Assembly: GCA_018340375.1 (NCBI GenBank) | Contig: JAFFJZ010000025.1 | Location: forward strand, 1,441,501 to 1,505,500 | Length of the DNA: 64,000 bases | Direction: 5' to 3' | DNA from: Gonatopus flavifemur | Lineage: Eukaryota; Arthropoda; Insecta; Hymenoptera; Dryinidae | Shown here: piece after piece, positions 36,950 to 49,143 of the stretch | How the letters are laid out: each line of letters opens with the position of its first letter | Position numbering within the stretch: the stretch's first letter is position 1 | The notes under the pieces: model-generated | What the model saw: only the letters and a program-made list of their open reading frames with translations | Told to the model about the DNA's origin: nothing | Databases searched by the model: none | Program-made: the position numbers and the translations under genes

Positions 36950-37575
36950 ATGAGGAACGACAGTGATAAGCAAAGTTATTTTCCTTCAAATTTATCCAGT
37001 GTCTTTATTCCTATTTCCGTACCAATGAGGATTTCAGCCCATGGTAAGGATGCAATCAATGATGCCTCATTGTCGCTGATCGACAGGAACGAATCTGATT
37101 TTAGTGATTTAGGTGAAGCCGTTGATGACCATCCCATACTCAATGCAAAAGAAAATATGGCCAAGTTGGCTGGAACGTTCAAGAATCGAGCGAAATCAAC
37201 ATTGTACTTTGACACAGTTTTAATGTCAATCCAATTCGGAGACAAACAATACCTATCAGAACACATATTACGTAGTAGTAACTGATTAATAAATGAAACG
37301 ATAAAGAATTTGGTATACAAAAATTGTCGTGTGGTTGTATCTTCGAAGCAACTACTCGCAAATGGAAATTCACAACTCATGTTTATCATCCTCAATTTGA
37401 GGAAATAATAACTTTCACCAGTCATAATGATGTCACGTTTGCTGATTATAGCCAACAGTTAATCAAGGGTGAAACGATGTTCGTGGTTTGCTCTGATACA
37501 GGAGCACATTCACTACGGATGTCAATTTTGAATACGATAGGATACCTAAATAGCGTTTTTCAAATACCCAAATAA
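36950..37575 (+). CDS. Two unrecognised ORFs inside the non-autonomous hAT
   Basis: Open frames at 36950-37285 (MRNDSDKQSYFPSNLSSV, with FADLGE-like acidic stretches) and 37324-37575 (MSCGCIFEATTRKWKFTTHV) run consecutively on the plus strand. I recognise no domain. They could be remnants of captured sequence in the hAT or chance frames; only a database search would tell. Confidence 0.2.
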
Positions 37576-37681
37576 CCTGATCCTAAGGGGAAAACTAAAT
37601 CTTCGGCTCATGTTTTCCGTGTCAAAAAAATCCAGGTGGTTCCGATAAGCGCCTATGTGTAAATCCCTGGGAACCCATGGG

Positions 37682-38170
37682 CACGGAGGAAAATGCAGCT
37701 CGGAAGGATAGTAACCTTTAATAGGAAATTGGAGAATATTTCTTGAAATCTAAGGATTTTTCTCAAGTTCGTAATAAACATAAAACGGTTCAGATTCCTC
37801 TTGAATATTGCTCGAAAAACAATGAAAAATTATCAATACTCAACAAATCATAAAAACAAATATGAAGTTTCCAAAAGTCGCGCATGAAATGTTGCAAAGT
37901 AAGTAACAAAATTTTGAAATCTTATTTTCAAATTACAGAATTTTGTTATTCACTTTGTAAAATTTCATGCGCAACTTTTGGAAACTTCATATTTGTTTTT
38001 ATGATTTGTTAAGTATTGATAATTTTTCATTGTGTTTCGAGCAATATACAAGAGAAATCTGAACCGGTTTATGTTTATTACGAACTTGAGAAAAATTCTC
38101 AGATTTTAAGAAATATGCTCCAATTTTCTATCAAAGATTACTATGCTTCCCAGCTGCATCTTTCTCCGTG
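37682..38170. mobile_element. CACGGAG MITE, palindromic type, TSD GG
   Basis: It is 489 bp, almost a perfect palindrome with arms of about 235 bp, ends CACGGAGGAAAATGCAGC and inverse CACGGAGAAAGATGCAGC. GG flanks both sides (37680-37681 and 38171-38172). The interior differs from the AGCAAA-type copies but the termini match them. Confidence 0.85.
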
Positions 38171-39212
38171 GGTACCCACTCATTTCCATGCGGGTTCTTA
38201 GGCAATCCCATTTGGGACCCAAGGAAATTTTCGGTGGGGGTCTTTTTGCCGAAAACGTTTTTCGCTGAATATACTGATTTGACAATCGATAGTCACCTCT
38301 AGGAATCACTAGGAGATTCCGTAGTGATCTCTAGAAATGACTAGCGATTGTCGAATTAAGTTTATTCGGCAAAAAGACCCCCTACCAAATTTGCCTTGTG
38401 TTCGTAACGTTTGCGAGTCCAATCTAAAAGCACTCGTGGTCGTACTATATAGTGACCGCTGTCGTGGCAGTAGTGTAGTCTTGCAAAACAAACATATCAG
38501 CTCTGTTCATTCACTATCGTTTTTCAGTCTGAGAGGGATAGAAACTCTCCCGCCTATTTTAAAATACGGTTGGAAGAGTTTCTGTTTCTGTCTTTCTTAA
38601 ACTCCCGCCATTTACGAGCTCGGTCTATCTATACTACGTCTTTGTTATTTAACATTGTTTGTATATCTAAATATACAGTATATATAGATATACAAAGTTC
38701 ATAACCAACACTGCAATGATATACTGTAAAATTTGTCCTTACTGCGCATTGGTGATTTTGATAATACAAGATCGAGATTTAGTCAAGATCTTGACCAACT
38801 GATCTCGACGATACGCTTTTCTCGATTGGTACATATTGTCCTTGTCTTGAATGCTATTTTACGCATCTCGTCTCGATATTGTCTCGATTTCCAAGACAAG
38901 ACAAGACAAGATCAATAATTCCTCGAATCTCGCGGAAGCACTACTTGTCACTCACCTGTCATTCTCTTGAATATAGCAGAATTCTCTAGTTCATATGAAC
39001 TTCATTCGATTGAAAATCATTGGTACATATAGATGAAGTGAGTAACCCACAATGATGACTTTTCACCAATCTGCACCAATCGATGAAAGTCGAACGATAC
39101 GAAGCAAATGATAAATGCTAGGTGATTTGTTATAAGAGGGAAAATTAAAATCCCCTGTGTTGAAGCCAAGATTATAATATTGAGTTCATCGTTGTTGTGG
39201 AAGTGCATTGTG

Positions 39213-42212
39213 TAGGGTTGCCACCTTTTCAATACCGCTGAGCAGGACATTTACTGATTGTTCTGCTTGCCAACTTGAAAAAGCAGGACGAGTGGAGGAA
39301 GAATTAAAAATTCGGAAATTAACGTTTTGAATGATTTTTATTGTGTATCACATTATCAAGATTTTATCAGCAACATCGCGTTGTACTGCAGCTTCAAATA
39401 TTGATTAGTTCAACGTAATTATCATAATAATATTGGAATTCTTCCAAGTATATCAAAACTTGAAATGATATTTTTGGTTATTCTTAGCTGCCATCAATAA
39501 CTTTTTATTGTTCTTGATCTTTTGCACAAATTCTTAGCAACTTTCTTCAAAATTGGAACATATGATTGATTCGCTCTTGATTAAATCTACGTTACATCTA
39601 TTCCTTTCGTCTCTCCACTTGATATTCATCACAGAGAATCCTCTTTCAGTGTAAGCAGAAGTAGCAGGGAGGCTTAGAAGAAAAGAAATTACAATAAACA
39701 AATTATTACATTCCAAATTTGTCTTTTTGAATATATAATACCATTTCTCATCTGCAGAAAATACTTTCCAATTTTCGATGGTTTGCACAATGGATTCAAA
39801 TCCATTTTTGAATGGCATCATCTCATCGAAGAGATCATCATGATTTATATTCAAGTCAGAAGGCAAATACAAAACAATTTCTTCAATAATCTTATATTCT
39901 GGAAATTCGTTTTTCAAAGTTAAAGTTGAAAGTTTGGACAACCAATTTGTTGCGTCATAAGTGAAATGATTTTGCAAATAATCTAGAGTCTTACTATAGG
40001 AATTTGAAAAATCTTTTTCAATAGCTTCGCCTGTTTCTTTGTTCATGGTCCTCAATAATTTTTTTGTTTCGAACTCATAAAACTTTTCATTTCTTCGACT
40101 CAGAAGATGCTCTTTCATTCCCAACATCATATCATATAACTCGATAACTGAAATTTTATTAGATTCTAGTTCTTTTATTACGTCACTGAAAATAGACAAG
40201 ATGTGCTGGACAAGAGAAGGTATATTTCTGTTCTTTGTGAAGAAATACCTCGTTCACTTATGCTTAATAATTTTGCAATCTGCTGAGGACAAGTTTCATC
40301 GAGACTTACAAAGCACTCTATGATTGAATTATAGTTTTGTAAAATTCTCTCAACACATAGAAGAAGTGATAACCATCTTGTCCTTACGTGACGTATTGAT
40401 TCTTTCCATTCAACTTCGACAAAATCATGAATTTGTTTCAATGCTCCTCTTATTTTTGCAGACATAGAAAAATCGGAATATACTTTTAAAATCAAGTTTT
40501 CGACGTCAATTGATCAGAAATTCATTGCGTGCTTTACACAATTATGGACAATGTGTGCATGACAGTTGACTTTCAGAATGTGTTCATTTTTGTCTTCAAA
40601 TTCGTATATAATGGATGGTGCTTACCATATCTCGCATTCGTATTGTCAGCACTAAAACCTGATATACGATTCCAATTCGAACCGATATTTCCCATACAAA
40701 TGTTGACTACATTGAACATACCATCAGCTGTCTCATTCGCGTTTTCTACAAAGTCTATCAAATAATTCTTCAAACCGTCATTCTTTGTGAACACCGGTAT
40801 ACTGAGAGGGGAGAATTTTCGATTTTTTCTATTAGAAGCATCAGTTTGAATCGAGTCATATAAGGGAGGATCATGATTATTTATCATCGATATAATTTCA
40901 CTCAGTGCCATTGGAGCTACAACATTTTGAACAATTGACTCGGCCTTAGTTCGACCGCAAGAAACTTTATTGGTTATCAGAAAATCATTGTATATATACT
41001 TATCTAATTTAAAGGAACAATCCAAACAATTGTATGACTCATTGTGTTTGATGGCATGAAATATTTTCGCAACTTCTGTCATTATCACTTTTTCTCATCT
41101 TCTGAATCTTTTTGATAATGAATCTTTTTGAAAATGAAGTCAATACTGAGCTCGTTTTGATGGCTTGAGCTTTTAGTTTATGGGATTTACTTTCTATTGT
41201 ATATCCGCATACAGAGATATTAAATTTTGTGATACACAGTTTACAGTGGGCTTCCATTGGATTCCCCCGATTTTCTAGCTATGAATGTTTTTCTTCCCAT
41301 TTTTTGATATAAGAGCAGAGTCTTTTCTTTTTTTTCGGTGGGGTGCTTGGTGTTTCTTCCCCAATTCTTTGAGATCCTTCATATTCATCTGGAGAGTCTA
41401 CGTCACTCGTCATAATTTTAGGAGCAGACAGGATAATGCTCAATTAGGATAACCAGGATAATTGAGGAGCGGGAACTTCAAGGATTTGGAACAACGTAGA
41501 ATTCCAAATCTGTGATGAAAATTAAATCTGTTAGAATTCGATGGATTTTTCTCATGGATCATTCACTTTCAACATGTAAATGAACTTTTCTATCATCAGC
41601 TAATACTGATTCAACCATAACGAACGAGAATGATGTGTTTTCAAATACTTATCCATATTGAAACCATGTTCTATTGTTTGTGGAGAATGATACTGTCACG
41701 TGATTGGTTCGTACCAATAGAATAATCAGTTGATAAGAATTATATGGGAGGAATGGTTGATTTGGAACAAAAATAGACTGAATTCAATGACACACAATTA
41801 TCTCATCATAACTTCTTCAAACTTGGAAACATACGATTCAATGATTTAGTGCAAATAATTGTATTTCTTACCATTTGTCTCGAAATTAAATGAAGAAAAG
41901 TCACAATGTAAGTCGTAACAATCATAAGAATCCCCAATGAGAACCAAAATGATGAACTTATAATCCTTATGTCAGTCTGTGAGTGAAAACACGCATTGCG
42001 TTGCAGCGCTGCAAACGGTTTATCATAGAAACACTTACTGATCCCGGTCGGTAAAACTTGATTTTCTGCAAATCTCTCATTTTTTACCGAGTGGGAGGCA
42101 TTTGAGTGAAAAAACAGGGCATTGGACGTCCTGCTTCCTTTCCTGCAGGACGCAGGACATTCAGTTGAAAAGCAGAACAGTCCTGCCGAAAACAGGACGG
42201 GTGGCAACCCTA
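39213..42212 (-). mobile_element. hAT transposon, 3000 bp
   Basis: The ends are TAGGGTTGCCACC and the inverse. The flanks are GCATTGTG (39205-39212) and GGATTGTG (42213-42220), 7 of 8 bases alike. Subterminal sequences repeat AGCAGGAC/GTCCTGC. The element holds a minus-strand hAT transposase pseudogene. Confidence 0.92.
39534..41413 (-). pseudogene. hAT transposase, frameshifted
   Basis: The start at 41413 gives MTSDVDSPDEYEG, a KKKKRLCSYIKKWEE basic stretch and a BED-type finger start (HCKLCITKFNISVCG), with a stop near 41281 and a frameshift near 41090. The next block (41088-40573) has FTKNDGLKNYLIDFVENANE and ISGFSADNTNARYG, which fits the second conserved region of hAT cores. Then WKESIRHVRTRWLSLLLCVERI (near 40390). 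The C-terminal dimerisation domain has SLPATSAYTERGFSVMNIKW and DERNRCNVDLIKSE (about 39660-39570). At least three frameshifts separate the parts, so it is inactive. Domain order and about 620 codons match hAT transposases with a C-terminal dimerisation domain. Confidence 0.9.
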
Positions 42213-42220
42213 GGATTGTG

Positions 42221-42867
42221 GCTTCTGATGTTTTGTAGATAGTTCTTCATAAATACATGTGATCATTCGAATCAACTCATATTGGTTAGGTTTTGGAATG
42301 AGATGCTTTGTGCTGGATATAATTTCCTTCAGAGACATACGACATTTAGAACATACAACTGGTTATATGCGGGAGAATGGAATCTCTCGAAGGAAATCCA
42401 GGGATTGTTGAATATCCACTGGGTTTCCATTCCGGGAGAAAGAATCTCGATCTACACTAATGATACGACCTCTTCACGAAACTCGGCATTCAAATATCAC
42501 ATGATACACGGTAATATAAAATCACTAACTAAGCACATCAGTAAATATACACCTACACCTAAGGTAAATTCACACACATACATGTCAACAGTATTTCCAT
42601 CAAAATTTCAAGCGTTTGCACGTTGAGATGTACATATAATTATATTCCATCAGTTTTGAGTTTTTGTAGAATCACCTATAGTTGTAGGGTAGCAATTTTA
42701 CACTGACATGTGGATCTAATTTCATTTCACCAGTACTTGGTATTTGGAGAAATACCATCCTAATGTCCGTGTGAATTTACGGAAGACCTAAAGAGACATC
42801 ACAATTGCCTGCAATGTTAAAACAATCTAGGTCAACTTGTTGCAGTAATTTGACACTTGTTTCTTAC
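42221..42867. other. Spacer, nothing recognised
   Basis: An open frame at 42282-42626 shows no known motif. There are no TIRs or repeats that I can support. Confidence 0.4.
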
Positions 42868-43203
42868 AGTGCGGCCAGGCCCCTCTGACTGTCTAGAGCT
42901 TCTCTTCATATACTGATCAGAAAGTTGTAGAGGGCTCTGCATGTCAGTGGGGCTATCGATTCTGTAGAATGAATCATTTATCGCAAAAATTTAAGATGAA
43001 TAGTGAGAAAATGCACAATAATCACAGATGATACTATTATATTTATGAACTTTTGACGTACAAGGAACCAAACTTTGCAACGTTGACATTTTGAGGTTAT
43101 GATTCAGCCGACTAGTTGAAATCGCCATCTGGATTCCTTGATCAATACGGGAACCGGATTTCTAGAGGAAAACGCATGAGTCGGAGGGGCCTGAGTGTGG
43201 CCA
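42868..43203. mobile_element. Probable 336-bp MITE with GC-rich ends
   Basis: CAGTGCGGCCAGGCCCCTC at the left pairs with AGGCCCCTCCGACTC in the inverse of the right end, with a small offset. The interior is AT-rich. No clear TSD was identified, so the boundaries are approximate. Confidence 0.5.
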
Positions 43204-43330
43204 TAAAATTCTCCGGTATCGGGGACAGGAATATTCCATGCTAAATGTCCAAATCACGCGAATGTCTGAGAATGTCTCAGGAATATCGTCTGAACATTTT
43301 CAGAACGCATTGTCTCACTAATAGCGGTTA

Positions 43331-43680
43331 CACGGAGAAAAAGGAATTCGCTGTGGCAGCGAAATGTACTTTTGCTGGGTTCCTTTTGCCAGAGCAGCAA
43401 ATTTTTTGCTGTGACAGCAACCTTGTTAACTGCGACAGCGATTTTTTAGCTGTGGCAGCAAAAAATGTTCGCTATCCCAGCAAAATTTGTTTGTTATTCT
43501 GTATATAATACTGAAAATTTGCTGGCGGGGCGAACATTTTTTGCTGCCAAAGCTAAAAAATTGCTGTCGTAGCTAACACGATTGCTGTTATAGCAAATTT
43601 TTAGCTAGGTCAGCAAAAAATTTTGCTATTCTATATATAATACCTCGATTTGCTGCGCCAGCAAATTTTTTCTCTCCGTG
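43331..43680. mobile_element. CACGGAG MITE, copy 2 (AGCAAA type, reversed), TSD TA
   Basis: It is 350 bp with ends CACGGAGAAAAAGG and inverse CACGGAGAGAAAAAA, flanked by TA on both sides. Its interior is the reverse complement of copies 1 and 3. Confidence 0.9.
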
Positions 43681-43682
43681 TA

Positions 43683-44946
43683 CGATGTTCTGGAGACACC
43701 CTCGGGATATTATCAACCGAGAAAGTGACACAAGATATTGTCAGAACATGCTCCCGGTGAACAATACACGGAGAAAACCGATGTGATGGAGGATCACATA
43801 CAGTATTGTAACTGAAGGATATATGTTCATTATGTCAACAGATAATATTCTCATATCATTCTTCATCAGTGTGTATCGTGATCTTTGTGAGAGGTGTGGT
43901 AAACGGTTTCATACTGATCATCACTTTTCGTTATACTAAAACGTATTTCCTCAAACTACTATACTGTCTAATGTTTACTAATATATTATTTTCTCCGTTT
44001 ACACGTAAGTGTTACGTAACTCAGGAATCACAAACTCACGCACCATTTTTACATGTTGTATCAGTGACATCAGTGTTACGTAAAAGTTTGTAACTCGTAT
44101 GTTACATAATGGTTACATAAGGAATTCATTCAATGATTGCGTGAAGAATTTCGACGTATATGTGACCCCCGTGGTACGTAATTGTTATTTTATTTTATGT
44201 AATTTACATGTAACATTCATGTAACCCTGCGCACTGGGCTGGAAATTTTCTGGAGACATTTGGAAGTACTGAGCTATGTCGGTAGGATTCACTGCATTCA
44301 GCATCTCAATTTCGCACCAACGGTGAATCCCACATACATCTCTGGATGATTCAAATTTCTTGTCGACCTCAGCACAATCAGGAGTTCCGAAATTGGACTT
44401 GAATGTGGGGAAAATTGTATGCAATATTTGTCAAAACATTGGAAATAGCCTTACAGTTATGACTCAGCTGGAACGGTTGATAACCACCGGTTAGTCCGAA
44501 ATTCCCTAACAGGAAACTAGTATTCTCCAGGAAAATTACTGAAAATAACTCCTTTTCAACTCATCGAAAAATCTTGGGCTAACGGTTGGTTACTAAACAG
44601 TTCACGTAACCGATTCATAAATTGAATGGATTTTCTCATTGTCCCTATTCATTGAATTGAGTTTCAAAATTTTGACTCAACAATAAATTGCGAATCCACT
44701 TGGATAAATCGAATTTCTCGTGGTCTCAGCACAGTCATGATTCTTTGTTGCATGATTTCGTGAAGAGGTGTAATGAATGATTGTCATCGATGAGAATATT
44801 TTTATAAATATCCAATAATCTGGGATCTGAAATTTCCAAGAATTATTCCATCAGTATACTGATATATGATGGAGTGTTCTGTACGGAAACCTGTAATATT
44901 TGGAATTTAAATTTTTTCAGAATAACTGAGAATATCTTGACGTCTA
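43683..44946. other. Spacer with GTTACGTAA-type repeats
   Basis: Between about 43985 and 44235 GTTACGTAA, TTACATAA and TTACATGTAA occur repeatedly in both orientations, which suggests a degraded MITE, but I could not define ends. The rest is AT-rich and without recognised genes. Confidence 0.4.
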
Positions 44947-44951
44947 GAATT

Positions 44952-45033
44952 TGTTAGGGCATCATTTGAACGCACGCGCGGGTGCTTGTCTCGACTCGTG
45001 CTGCCACGTACTTTGTATTGTAAAATTCACTCA
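44952..45033 (+). repeat. Copia 5' LTR, first segment
   Basis: 82 bp matching the first part of the 3' LTR up to TTCACTCA, where the insertion begins. The LTR resumes at about 49089. Confidence 0.85.
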
Positions 45034-45722
45034 CACTAAGAAAATTTCGCATCGTAGTGTTGGCAATAAAGCATTGTAGCTGCAAACATTGTGGAAGTCA
45101 CAATATTTATTGCTCGCATCACTAAAATATTTTGTCAACATCAACAATGCAACATTGTCATGAAATGTATCGGTGACTAAACCAAAATCCTAGTCTGGTG
45201 ACACTACAAATACAACGTTGTTGCGAGTACGATGTTGTACCAGTGACCAAACATTTTTGTGGGTATAATGTTTCAAAAAACGAAGGAAAACAAAGAAAAG
45301 CAGACTTGTCGCGCAACCCTTTCATGTTATCTCGAGAGTCGTTTGTTGCTCCTGTGATCATTCCATAGCGTGGAATTGCATAAAAATATGCATAAGAGCA
45401 CATACCTAACGATCACAATTGGAGATTTATTACAGTCATGGAACATGGAAGAACTAATAGACGTCTTCGAAAGTAGGTATTTGAGCATTCAATGTGTACA
45501 ATATTTTGTCCAACCCCTAAGTTAACAGGTCAATGAACCTCCACGCTAATAATACTAAAGTTCGTGATGTATTCATCTAGAATTCTTTGTGAATTTCAAT
45601 ATTTGAAAAAGCATTCATTATGGGCTCATTTTGAAGTTTTGTGCCGTCTGGAATGATAAATATGCCAACCACTGGTAGTGATAGGTAAATTCGAACTTCC
45701 CCTTGACTTCGAATTGTTATCA

Positions 45723-46141
45723 CCCGGGAAAAAAAATTCCATATATGTACCCATACATGGATTCATATATGCATTCATATAGGAGCATTTATGGATTTTG
45801 GCCATATATGTTCATATATGGTCATATATGAAAGTGGGGAATCTATCAGCATTGATCTCACTTCTCTCTCCTTTGGTTTTTCATCACATTCCATGTAAAA
45901 TTGTGACATGTTTTTGTCCATATATGGATGTATATGATACTGTATGATCGAATATGATCACATATGGCCGTATACAGTCTCATTCATACATGATCATATA
46001 TGGCCAAAATCCATATATGCTCATATATGATCTCATATATGTTTATATATGTTCATATGTATTTCATATATGTTCATATATGATTCATATATGATTCATA
46101 TACGCTCATATACGACCATATATGAATTATTTTTTCCCGGG
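45723..46141. mobile_element. 419-bp MITE with CCCGGGAAAA ends and CATATATG array, TSD CA
   Basis: The ends are CCCGGGAAAAAAAATTCC and inverse CCCGGGAAAAAATAATTC, flanked by CA on both sides (45721-45722 and 46142-46143). The interior is a dense array of CATATATG palindromes separated by short spacers. Confidence 0.82.
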
Positions 46142-46225
46142 CATCGTTATCATCTATAATGAATTCGAAATATTTACGTGATTTATTTGCAAACATTATC
46201 TCAAGTATAAATAATTGGAACCACA

Positions 46226-46595
46226 CACGGAGAGAAAAAATTTGCTGACGCAGCAAATCGAGGTATTATATATAGAATAGCAAAATTTTTCGCTGGCCTA
46301 GCTAAAAATTTGCTATAACAGCAATCGTGTTAGCTACGACAGCAATTTTTTAGCTGTGGCAGCACAAAATGTTTGCTCCGCCAGCAAATTTTCAGTATTA
46401 TATATAGAATAGCAAACAAATTTTGCTGGGATAGCAAACATTTCTTGCTGCCACAGCTAAAAATTCGCTGTCGCAGCTAACAAGATTGCTGGAACAGCAA
46501 ATAGTTTGCTGTCACAGCAAAAAATTTGCTGCTCTGGCAAAAAGAATCCAGCAAAAGTAGATTTCGCTGCCACAGCAAATTCCTTTTTCTCCGTG
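46226..46595. mobile_element. CACGGAG MITE, copy 3 (AGCAAA type), TSD CA
   Basis: It is 370 bp with ends CACGGAGAGAAAAAA and inverse CACGGAGAAAAAGG, flanked by CA on both sides (46224-46225 and 46596-46597). It has one more TTTGCTGTCACAGCAAA unit than copy 1, explaining the length difference. Confidence 0.9.
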
Positions 46596-46878
46596 CAGAA
46601 GAAATTTTGGGTTTTTGAACATTTCAGAGTGGTCTGATTCCTTGAAAATGTCAAGCAATTGCAGAAATGATATATACTATACAACTATATATTCACAGGA
46701 CACAAAATCGACTGGGACGTAATGTTGAAAATGAGTGAGGGAATGGTGAAGGAGATAATCGGAGCGGTAGGAGATAGGTTTAGATTTTTAGAAAAGTGAA
46801 GGATATACTTGGAAAGCTTGCAAGCGGTTCCATATGTGTCATGTGACAATGTTGCGCAAAAAGAAATCAATAATTTTG

Positions 46879-46975
46879 GGCGAAAATTCATCCGGACCCA
46901 TCTAATCGGATGTGGGTAGTTTTTAATTTTGGTTGGAATAGATGGGTCCGATTAGATGGGTCCGGATGAATTTTC
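46879..46975. repeat. ~97-bp hairpin repeat
   Basis: Arms of about 29 bp, with CATCCGGACCCATCTAATCG and its inverse, flank a ~38-bp loop. It may be a small MITE; no TSD was found. Confidence 0.6.
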
Positions 46976-47458
46976 TTTCAACAACTTTTTTTCACCTCTA
47001 CGATTATATCATTTTTGTATCTTGATAAAGGATCGTATCGATCCGAAACCTCGATCGGCTACACGAAGGAAGCATAATAAATTCGTTCGATACATTTGTT
47101 TGGCTAACAAATTGGATCGGTTATTCGCCCTCTGAGTCATTGATTTCCTGCGCCAAGCACTATCCCAACCAAAATTCAATAATTCTGAAGTTGCAATGGA
47201 GCTAGAGTTGGACGTAAATCAAAATTGTTAGCAGAAAACCCATGAAATTACTATTAAACAAATGGACATTGACAGTTCGAATGGACAGGTACGATTTGTT
47301 CAAGATTTGATTATTAGGGAATAATACAAGTACTTTTCAAACATCCCGAGTTTATTTCCTGATGTTGCGTAAAATATGCAAATTGGACTGTTTTGCATAA
47401 ATTCTAAGAAGACATTCCAAGAATATGCATACGATATACTTATCGAAAATAGTGCAAT

Positions 47459-48432
47459 TTGAAAGAATCTATGAATATTTATAGAACACGCTCAGAACTT
47501 CAAAGAACACTTTTAGCAGTTTTAACCTCTTATGCTATTTGGGTGTTCAGAGTATGTATTGATTTCCTAGAAGAATGGGAAGTTGCTGCATGTAAGATCA
47601 GGGGGAGATTATATTTGCAGCAGTGCACAAAGGGACCAAAGATTGCTTTTTTCAACTATTGAAAAGATCGATGAGTTCGATAATCAATCGCGCAATGTGG
47701 AATTCTCTGCTGTACGCACTGCACAAAACAAGAGTTTGTGGGATATTTAGGAAATCGATCATTGTCCTAGTCGAAAAAACAAATAAAGTTCAATTGGAAT
47801 CGATTTTGATTGAACTTCATCCATTTGATCTTCAGTCTCTCTGTGTGGTTAGGCGGGGAGAATATTTTCCTACTGCTACATTGCTTTTGATTCGAAATTA
47901 TTGCCTTCCAGACTTTGAAAACCTTGTTACAAAAATCTGTGAATGGTATTTGTCTCCTCAAAAAAACGGCTCCGGATAATGCAGACAGACTTATACTCTG
48001 CGATTCGATAATGAATAATTTGCTCTTCCCCAATTTATTGTAAGTTAATTAATTCCACAAATCATTGTTTATCAAAAACTTTTCAACAATCGTTTAGTTT
48101 TATTTCTAGGAAATCAACGAAACAGAATGTTTTTTTTCGGACTCGAGAAATCACATTTCTGTTCAAAAATGAACACAACGGTACATATTATGTACCTTTC
48201 AAATCTGGACCGAAGTCACATAACGCTGGTGGGAGGAACAGTCATATTAATCAGAGTCTACGAATTCCCAGTGTATGGATCGATTGAAGAATTATATAGA
48301 AAAGATGTAGATGTAGTGGGATCAAAAGACTTTGTTCTGAAAGTTAGAATTCTCGAAAGTATTGGCATTAATGATCTTCTTCAGGCGTTTGAAGTTATTC
48401 GAACTAAGCTGTTTCAAGACGTTTTATTTTAA
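47459..48432 (+). CDS. Unrecognised ORF group in the 4-kb insertion
   Basis: Overlapping frames at 47459-47662, 47623-47979 and 48127-48432 look like pieces of one decayed or spliced gene. They include FRKSIIVLVEKTNKVQLESI, LLLIRNYCLPDFENLVTKIC and, at the end, VYEFPVYGSIEELYRKDVDV. A shifted frame near 47960-48040 reads DNADRLILCDSIMNNLLFP up to a GTAAGT donor-like site at about 48041, and an acceptor-like TTTATTTCTAG follows at 48109. I do not recognise the family. The last block has a faint likeness to the C-terminal part of the CACTA transposase at 20268 (LPVFGKIEHL). Function unknown. Confidence 0.35.
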
Positions 48433-48631
48433 TCTTTGACTTATATTCAACTGAGAAGCATTCATTTCTGAGGTGACGGTTGCTATTATGTTGCTCTGGA
48501 TTATCATTTGGAATAAGTTCCTTGTCACCAGCAAAAATCTTTCATGTCAGTAAATTTTGTAATTGATCCAATAAAAATGGAATCTTTGATGGACATGTTT
48601 TGTTATTTGTAATATATTAAATTCCAGTTCT

Positions 48632-48710
48632 CCTGGTAGCTCTCGAATGTTGTATATACACTATGAACGTCCATAATATCTAGATGTACAATGTTTGGGT
48701 GCTACTTGGG
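48632..48710. mobile_element. Second copy of the small MITE found in mariner 2
   Basis: A 79-bp sequence sharing GAATGTTGTATATACAC, CTATGAACGT and GTGCTACTTGGG with the MITE at 10657-10762. The ends are CCTGGTAGC and inverse CCCAAGTAGC. It is shorter in the middle. Confidence 0.65.
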
Positions 48711-49088
48711 TCGATTATCCATCTCCACAAAATACCGAACGAACGCTTATTTTAGAATCGAAAAACCATTTAGCTCTCGACACTATATTGCATTGTTATC
48801 AGGATAGTTCAACATAGTATTGCTAACGATGTAATACAGTCAAGATCTTACATCCCGGTAACCATGACAACCAGGGACAACTAGGTACAAGAAACAGCAC
48901 AGTATCAATCACGACATAGAGCACTGTTCATTCGACGATGGTAACAAAGCGCATAACTTTGATTGTCGCAACAACGTTTTTGAGTCCTTGTCACCTGAAT
49001 GTCGCATGCGGAGAGAACAATAAAAACATTGTGGAGTCCTAATCTACCGATGCAATTTTTGTGGAGTCAATCAAAATTTTCTCTCAGA

Positions 49089-49143
49089 TGGCAACAACGT
49101 TGCTCACTCTCGGCTCACACTCGGCTTCCCTATAATTCTAACA
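49089..49143 (+). repeat. Copia 5' LTR, second segment
   Basis: It resumes with GGCAACAACGTTGCTCACTC, which matches the 3' LTR, and ends TTCTAACA before the primer-binding site. About 90 bp present in the 3' LTR are missing, so the two LTRs differ by an internal deletion. Confidence 0.8.

Larger units (their letters stand above)
35197..38943. mobile_element. 3.75-kb non-autonomous hAT with perfect 8-bp TSD
   Basis: The ends are TAGTGCTTCCGC and its exact inverse. CTTGTCAC is duplicated precisely at 35189-35196 and 38944-38951. Subterminal regions carry TCTTG/CAAGA and CTCGTCTCG repeats near both ends. I recognise no hAT transposase inside. Two CACGGAG MITEs (35535-35883 and 37682-38170) are nested and so are younger. 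Confidence 0.88.
45034..49088. mobile_element. ~4.05-kb insertion in the Copia 5' LTR, unknown class
   Basis: The left end reads CACTAAGAAAATTTCGCA. The inverse of the right end reads CTGAGAGAAAATTTTG, a weak TIR. Both subterminal regions repeat AACGTTGTTGCGA and GTGAC motifs. The CACTA start and repeat-rich ends suggest another CACTA-like element, but the boundaries are good only to a few bases and no transposase is recognised. It contains two MITEs (45723-46141 and 46226-46595), hairpins and an unrecognised ORF group. Confidence 0.6.

Noticed and set aside
43766..43990. Possible sixth CACGGAG element starting CACGGAGAAAACC
   Set aside because: The only candidate partner (TTTTCTCCGTTTACACG near 43990) does not end in CTCCGTG and has no matching dinucleotide.
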